Below, in pieces: positions 60,168 through 64,000 of a DNA stretch of 64,000 bases (position 1 is the stretch's first letter; each line of letters begins with the position of its first letter). A program made the position numbers and the translations under genes. Under the pieces are notes generated by a model. That model saw nothing but the letters and a program-made list of their open reading frames with translations. It had not been told where the DNA came from and did no database searches. This DNA is from Saccharicrinis sp963677655 (GTDB lineage: Bacteria > Bacteroidota > Bacteroidia > Bacteroidales > Marinilabiliaceae), in NCBI GenBank assembly GCA_963677655.1, contig OY782088.1; one strand, written 5' to 3'.

Positions 60168-61691
60168 CTAGCTCAAAGCTGTAACAGCATTTTTAACTCT
60201 AGAAACAACTTCTTCTTTACCCAACATTTCTGCAATTGTCATTAGATCTGGTCCAAATCCACCTCCTACTAAAGCTAATCTGAAAGCATTCATCACCAAA
60301 CCAAAACCAAGTCCTTTTTCTTCAATTTGCTGACTTATAGCCGACTTTATTTCTTCAGCGTTCCAATCTGCAACAGATTCTAAAACAGCTATTAAATCAG
60401 ACATAAAAGAAGGAACATCGCCTTTCCACCTCTTTTTTACAACCTTCGCATCATATTCTTTAGGACTTTCAAAAAAGAAAGATGATTGCTCCCATAAGTC
60501 TGATACAAAATTAATACGTTCCTTAACCAAACCAACTGCCTTTTCAATTAAAGTATCTTCAGCCTCAATTCCTTTTTCAACCAACTCAACTTTAAAAGCT
60601 TCTGCTAGCTTTTCATCAGACATATTAGATAAATACTGGTGATTAAACCACTTTGCTTTTTCCGGATCAAAACGAGCCCCCGACTTATTTACACGCTCAA
60701 TCGAGAATGACTCGATAAGTTCATCCATCGAAAATATTTCTTGCTCTGTTCCAGGATTCCATCCTAACAAAGCAAGTAGGTTCACTACCGCCTCGGATAC
60801 ATATCCAGACTCTCTATAACCCGATGCTATTTCACCTTCTGGCGACTTCCACTCAAGAGGAAAAACCGGAAACCCTGCTTTATCTCCATCTCGTTTACTT
60901 AATTTACCCTTTCCTGTTGGTTTTAAAATCAAAGGCAAGTGAGCAAACTGCGGACGAACATCTTCCCATCCTAACGCTCTATACAACATGATATGTAAAG
61001 GCATTGACGGCAACCATTCCTCTCCTCTGATCACATGCGAGATCTTCATCAAATAATCATCAACCACATTAGCCAAGTGATAAGTTGGTAATCCATCCGA
61101 CTTAAAAATTACTTTATCATCTAAAATAGCAGTATTAAACTTAACCTCTCCCCTAATCATATCAACCGCTGAAACCTCAACTCCTTCAGGCATTTTAAAT
61201 CTTACAACATAAGGAACTCCATCACTTTTTAGCTTCTCAACTTCTTCTACAGATAAAGATAATGAATTACGAAGACCCATTCTGGTATTCATATCATACG
61301 AGAACTTAGTCTTTTCCTTCTCTGCTTTTTCTCTTAAGGCCTCTAATTCTTCAGGAGTATCAAAAGCATAATAAGCCCACCCTTCTGAAATTAGTTTTTC
61401 GGCATATTGTATATAAATATCTTTTCTTTCTGACTGTTTATACGGTCCATACTCTCCTCCTTGAGCAACACCTTCATCAATTGTCATCCCAAGCCATTCA
61501 AGTGACTCATTAATATAAGCCTCTGCACCTTCTACAAATCGTGTTTGATCTGTATCTTCTATTCTAAGAATAAAATCTCCACCTTGTTTTTTAGCAAACA
61601 AATAATTAAAAAGAGCTGTTCTAACTCCTCCAATATGTAAAGGTCCTGTTGGACTTGGGGCAAATCTAACCCTAACTTTTCTGTCAGTCAT
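60168..61691 (-). CDS. gltX: Glutamyl-tRNA synthetase
   Basis: The 507-residue class I synthetase charges tRNA-Glu. APSPTGPLHIGGVRTALFNYLFA holds the HIGH-type motif at residues 19-22 (HIGG), and GKLSKRDGD is the KMSKS loop. The C-terminal helical anticodon domain is complete. It is convergent with fabH. A separate glnS (27122) means this enzyme need not be non-discriminating. A -7 element TATCTTTG lies just upstream. Confidence 0.97.
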   Translation of the reverse strand: MTDRKVRVRFAPSPTGPLHIGGVRTALFNYLFAKKQGGDFILRIEDTDQTRFVEGAEAYINESLEWLGMTIDEGVAQGGEYGPYKQSERKDIYIQYAEKLISEGWAYYAFDTPEELEALREKAEKEKTKFSYDMNTRMGLRNSLSLSVEEVEKLKSDGVPYVVRFKMPEGVEVSAVDMIRGEVKFNTAILDDKVIFKSDGLPTYHLANVVDDYLMKISHVIRGEEWLPSMPLHIMLYRALGWEDVRPQFAHLPLILKPTGKGKLSKRDGDKAGFPVFPLEWKSPEGEIASGYRESGYVSEAVVNLLALLGWNPGTEQEIFSMDELIESFSIERVNKSGARFDPEKAKWFNHQYLSNMSDEKLAEAFKVELVEKGIEAEDTLIEKAVGLVKERINFVSDLWEQSSFFFESPKEYDAKVVKKRWKGDVPSFMSDLIAVLESVADWNAEEIKSAISQQIEEKGLGFGLVMNAFRLALVGGGFGPDLMTIAEMLGKEEVVSRVKNAVTALS

Positions 61692-61709
61692 TATTATTTA
61701 ATTTTTTTG

Positions 61710-61717
61710 CAAAGATA
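61710..61717 (-). promoter_or_regulatory. -7 promoter element of gltX
   Basis: The complement of CAAAGATA at 61710-61717 is TATCTTTG, an exact TAnnTTTG match 18 bases before the start codon. No clean -33 element was found. Confidence 0.45.
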
Positions 61718-61763
61718 ATATATTAGACAATAATTTATAATGAAACCACTAAAAGACAATTCA

Positions 61764-61799
61764 TAAAAAAAGCGAGTAAACCATAGGTTTACCCGCTTT
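61764..61799 (-). terminator. Terminator of the ribonucleotide reductase gene
   Basis: AAAGCGAGTAAACC (61769-61782) and GGTTTACCCGCTTT (61786-61799) form a stem with one A-C mismatch and a 3-base loop. On the minus strand it is followed by about seven Ts (complement of 61765-61771). Confidence 0.85.
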
Positions 61800-61830
61800 G
61801 AAGTAAAAAAGTTATATAGGCAAAACTTTA

Positions 61831-64000
61831 TTATCCACATTTAGAAGAACCACAATCAGGACAAATCAAACATCCTTCCTGGTAAGTCAGGTTATCCGAA
61901 CCACATGATTCACAAACACCTTTCTTAGCTTTAGTTCCATTTGGAATATATTTCTTAAGAGCTCTCTCTACTCCATTTTTCCAAGTATTGATAGATTCAC
62001 TATCTAATTGAAGTCCGGAAACCAAATCAATTGCATCTGCAATCGGCATTCCATGACGCAAGACTCCTGAAATAAGTTTAGCATAGTTCCAGAACTCTTT
62101 ATCAAACTTATGACTCAATCCTTCAATAGTAGTTTTATAACCTCTCTTATTAGTATACTGGAAGTCATATCTCGATACACCTTCTGCGTCTCTACTCTTT
62201 ATAATGAATCCTGAATTAACTGACTTTGGAATAAGAATACCATCCTCATCATCTGCCAATCCTGTAAAAATTTCATATGGTCTACCATCCATTAATCCAA
62301 CAAAAGCAATCCACTTTTCCTTATTATTCTGAAATCTTACTACATCTGCACCCAATACATCAGGTCTCTTTTTAGAAAACACAGCTTTAGTCTCTTCTTC
62401 CTCTTTCTTACTTGTATCAGCAATAAGTACTCCTGCACGAGATCCATCTCGATATACAGTTACTCCCTTACATCCACTTTTCCATGCTTCAATATATAAC
62501 TCGCCAACCAATTCTTTTGAAACTGTAGAAGGAAGATTAATTGTAACACTAATTGAGTGATCAACCCATTTTTGAACACCTCCTTGCATTCTCACTTTAC
62601 TTACCCAATCTACATCATTAGATGTTGCTTTATAATATGGAGATTTCTCTACAAGTTTATCCAACTCCTCTTGAGTGTAATTTTTAGTAGTTGAATGACC
62701 ATTAGCTTCCATCCAGGTAACAAATTTATGATGGAACACAGTATATTCTTCCCAACTATCACCTACTTCATCAATAAAATCTACACGTGTTTCCGGATCA
62801 TTAGGATTCACTTTTCTTCTACGCTTATATACAGGTAAAAATACCGGCTCAATACCCGACGAAGTTTGAGTCATTAAACTAGTTGTACCTGTAGGAGCAA
62901 TAGTTAAAAGAGCAATATTTCTACGTCCATTCTTTTTCATATCCTCAGCTAAAGTAGGATCTGCTTCAAACAATCTGTTTATAAATGGATTATTTTCTTC
63001 TTTATTGAAATCGAAAATTGGGAAGGCACCTCTTTCTACAGCCATATCTACAGATGAACGATAAGCTGCTAATGCAAGATTTTTATGTACTTCAATTGAA
63101 AAATCAACTGCATTTTCACTTCCATATCTTAAATTCAATGCTGCCAACATATCTCCTTCTGCAGTAATTCCAACACCTGTTCTACGTCCTTCTTCTGCCT
63201 TTTTACGGATATTCATCCATAAATTTTTCTCCACTAACTTAACTTCTTCAGTTTCCGGATCTTCATTGATTTTATTTAGAATTCCATCAATTTTCTCTAA
63301 TTCCAAATCAATAATATCATCCATAATACGCTGAGCGTATCCAACATGCTTTTTAAACTTATCAAAGTTAAATTTAGCCTTATCTGTAAATGGATTTTCA
63401 ACGTACGAATAAAGATTTACGGCTATTAATCTACAACTATCATAAGGACATAATGGAATTTCACCACAAGGATTTGTAGAAACAGTTTCATAACCTAAAT
63501 CTGCATACGAATCAGGAACAGACTCTCTAATAATTGTATCCCAGAATAAAATTCCGGGCTCTGCTGATTTCCATGCATTATGAACTATTTTATCCCAGAT
63601 TTGATTTGCATTAATCTCTTTTGTATACTGAGGATCATTTGAATTAATTGGATATTGCTGACGATAAGGCACTCCTTCAACAACACTTTTCATAAAATCA
63701 TCGTCAATTTTTACAGAAACATTAGCACCTGTAATTTTTCCTTGCTCCAATTTAGCATCAATAAAAGACTCTGAATCCGGATGTTTAATCGAAACACTCA
63801 ACATCAAAGCTCCTCTTCTTCCATCTTGCGCAACTTCTCTTGTTGAATTTGAGTAACGTTCCATAAATGGAACAATACCTGTTGATGTTAAAGCTGAATT
63901 CTTTACCGGAGATCCTTTTGGACGAATATGTGATAAATCATGACCAACACCTCCTCTACGCTTCATCAATTGAACTTGTTCCTGATCAATCTTCATAATT
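61831..64000 (-). CDS. nrdJ: Adenosylcobalamin-dependent ribonucleoside-diphosphate reductase (5' end outside window)
   Basis: The frame continues past the window edge; at least 721 C-terminal residues are visible, and about 100-150 N-terminal ones are expected outside. A Met near the edge (63996) begins inside conserved sequence and is not the start. Class II motifs are MKRRGGVGHDLSHIRPKG, the active-site STNPCGEIPL with catalytic Cys and flanking Asn and Glu, and ALLTIAPTGTTSLMTQTSSGIEP. The C-terminal zinc ribbon has CESCGSDN and CPDCGSSKCG. The enzyme reduces ribonucleotides using vitamin B12 and works with or without oxygen. A terminator follows. Confidence 0.95.
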   Translation of the reverse strand, partial: IMKIDQEQVQLMKRRGGVGHDLSHIRPKGSPVKNSALTSTGIVPFMERYSNSTREVAQDGRRGALMLSVSIKHPDSESFIDAKLEQGKITGANVSVKIDDDFMKSVVEGVPYRQQYPINSNDPQYTKEINANQIWDKIVHNAWKSAEPGILFWDTIIRESVPDSYADLGYETVSTNPCGEIPLCPYDSCRLIAVNLYSYVENPFTDKAKFNFDKFKKHVGYAQRIMDDIIDLELEKIDGILNKINEDPETEEVKLVEKNLWMNIRKKAEEGRRTGVGITAEGDMLAALNLRYGSENAVDFSIEVHKNLALAAYRSSVDMAVERGAFPIFDFNKEENNPFINRLFEADPTLAEDMKKNGRRNIALLTIAPTGTTSLMTQTSSGIEPVFLPVYKRRRKVNPNDPETRVDFIDEVGDSWEEYTVFHHKFVTWMEANGHSTTKNYTQEELDKLVEKSPYYKATSNDVDWVSKVRMQGGVQKWVDHSISVTINLPSTVSKELVGELYIEAWKSGCKGVTVYRDGSRAGVLIADTSKKEEEETKAVFSKKRPDVLGADVVRFQNNKEKWIAFVGLMDGRPYEIFTGLADDEDGILIPKSVNSGFIIKSRDAEGVSRYDFQYTNKRGYKTTIEGLSHKFDKEFWNYAKLISGVLRHGMPIADAIDLVSGLQLDSESINTWKNGVERALKKYIPNGTKAKKGVCESCGSDNLTYQEGCLICPDCGSSKCG

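Noticed and set aside
61831..64000. Cobalamin riboswitch for the B12-dependent reductase.
   Set aside because: The 5' end of the gene and its leader lie outside the window.
1..64000. CRISPR arrays, insertion sequences, integrases, phage genes or toxin-antitoxin pairs.
   Set aside because: None was seen; apart from the tandem duplication the gene order looks like stable chromosome.

Overview
The window is AT-rich chromosomal DNA from a member of the Bacteroidota, most likely a marine or anaerobic Bacteroidales/Marinilabiliales lineage (Marinifilum/Labilibaculum-like). That placement is inferred from gene content, not from a database match. The supporting signs are: promoters of the Bacteroidota type (TTTG about 20 bases before TAnnTTTG) upstream of frr, dxs, yceD, sdh and the tRNA; a three-gene succinate dehydrogenase/fumarate reductase of the FrdABC type; a fused ResB-CcsA cytochrome c biogenesis protein; an adenosylcobalamin-dependent ribonucleotide reductase; GlnRS together with GluRS; many large hybrid histidine kinases; and little Shine-Dalgarno signal.

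Layout. 1-1443: end of a CPBP membrane protease and a conserved gene of unknown function. 1870-5407: sdhCAB operon on the minus strand. 5869-6577: frr. 6575-10623 (minus): a membrane hybrid kinase, a radical SAM/SPASM protein and an OmpA-type lipoprotein. 10708-12672: dxs. 12800-15760: a tandem duplication of about 1.48 kb. It carries two near-identical secreted two-domain proteins, their shared upstream region with phased repeats, and a decayed copy of the 3' end of the neighbouring histidine kinase gene. 15480-18920: that intact 1146-residue hybrid kinase. 19091-23549: ccsBA and a porin-like barrel. 23702-28834: a tiny membrane protein with a DUF4268 protein, then ppc and glnS. 29145-32104: folB, tRNA-Cys, a YwbE protein, a Cys-containing small protein, an AhpD-like protein and a leucine-rich-repeat protein. 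32108-34179: selD-mnmH for 2-selenouridine in tRNA. 34343-38590: a helix-turn-helix regulator with a CPBP-like membrane protein, then two short-chain dehydrogenases and a START-domain protein. 38971-40049: two exported thioredoxin-fold proteins.

40164-46004 (minus) encodes a complete MacAB-TolC-type exporter: one ATPase, two FtsX-type permeases, an adaptor and a TolC protein. 46710-52630 (minus) encodes a second envelope system: a TetR regulator with a clear operator, a LolA-like periplasmic protein, two LolC/E-type permeases, a LolD-type ATPase and an outer-membrane barrel. 52793-58011: rsgA and two more histidine kinases. 58098-60145: yceD-rpmF and fabH. 60168-64000 (minus): gltX and the B12-dependent ribonucleotide reductase, which is cut by the window end.

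Most of the window is housekeeping. The parts worth a second look are the tandem duplication with its phased TGTTA repeats and kinase remnant, the phased GTGAC repeats at 46603-46639, and the TetR-controlled LolA/ABC/barrel cluster. No CRISPR array, insertion sequence, phage or integrase was seen.
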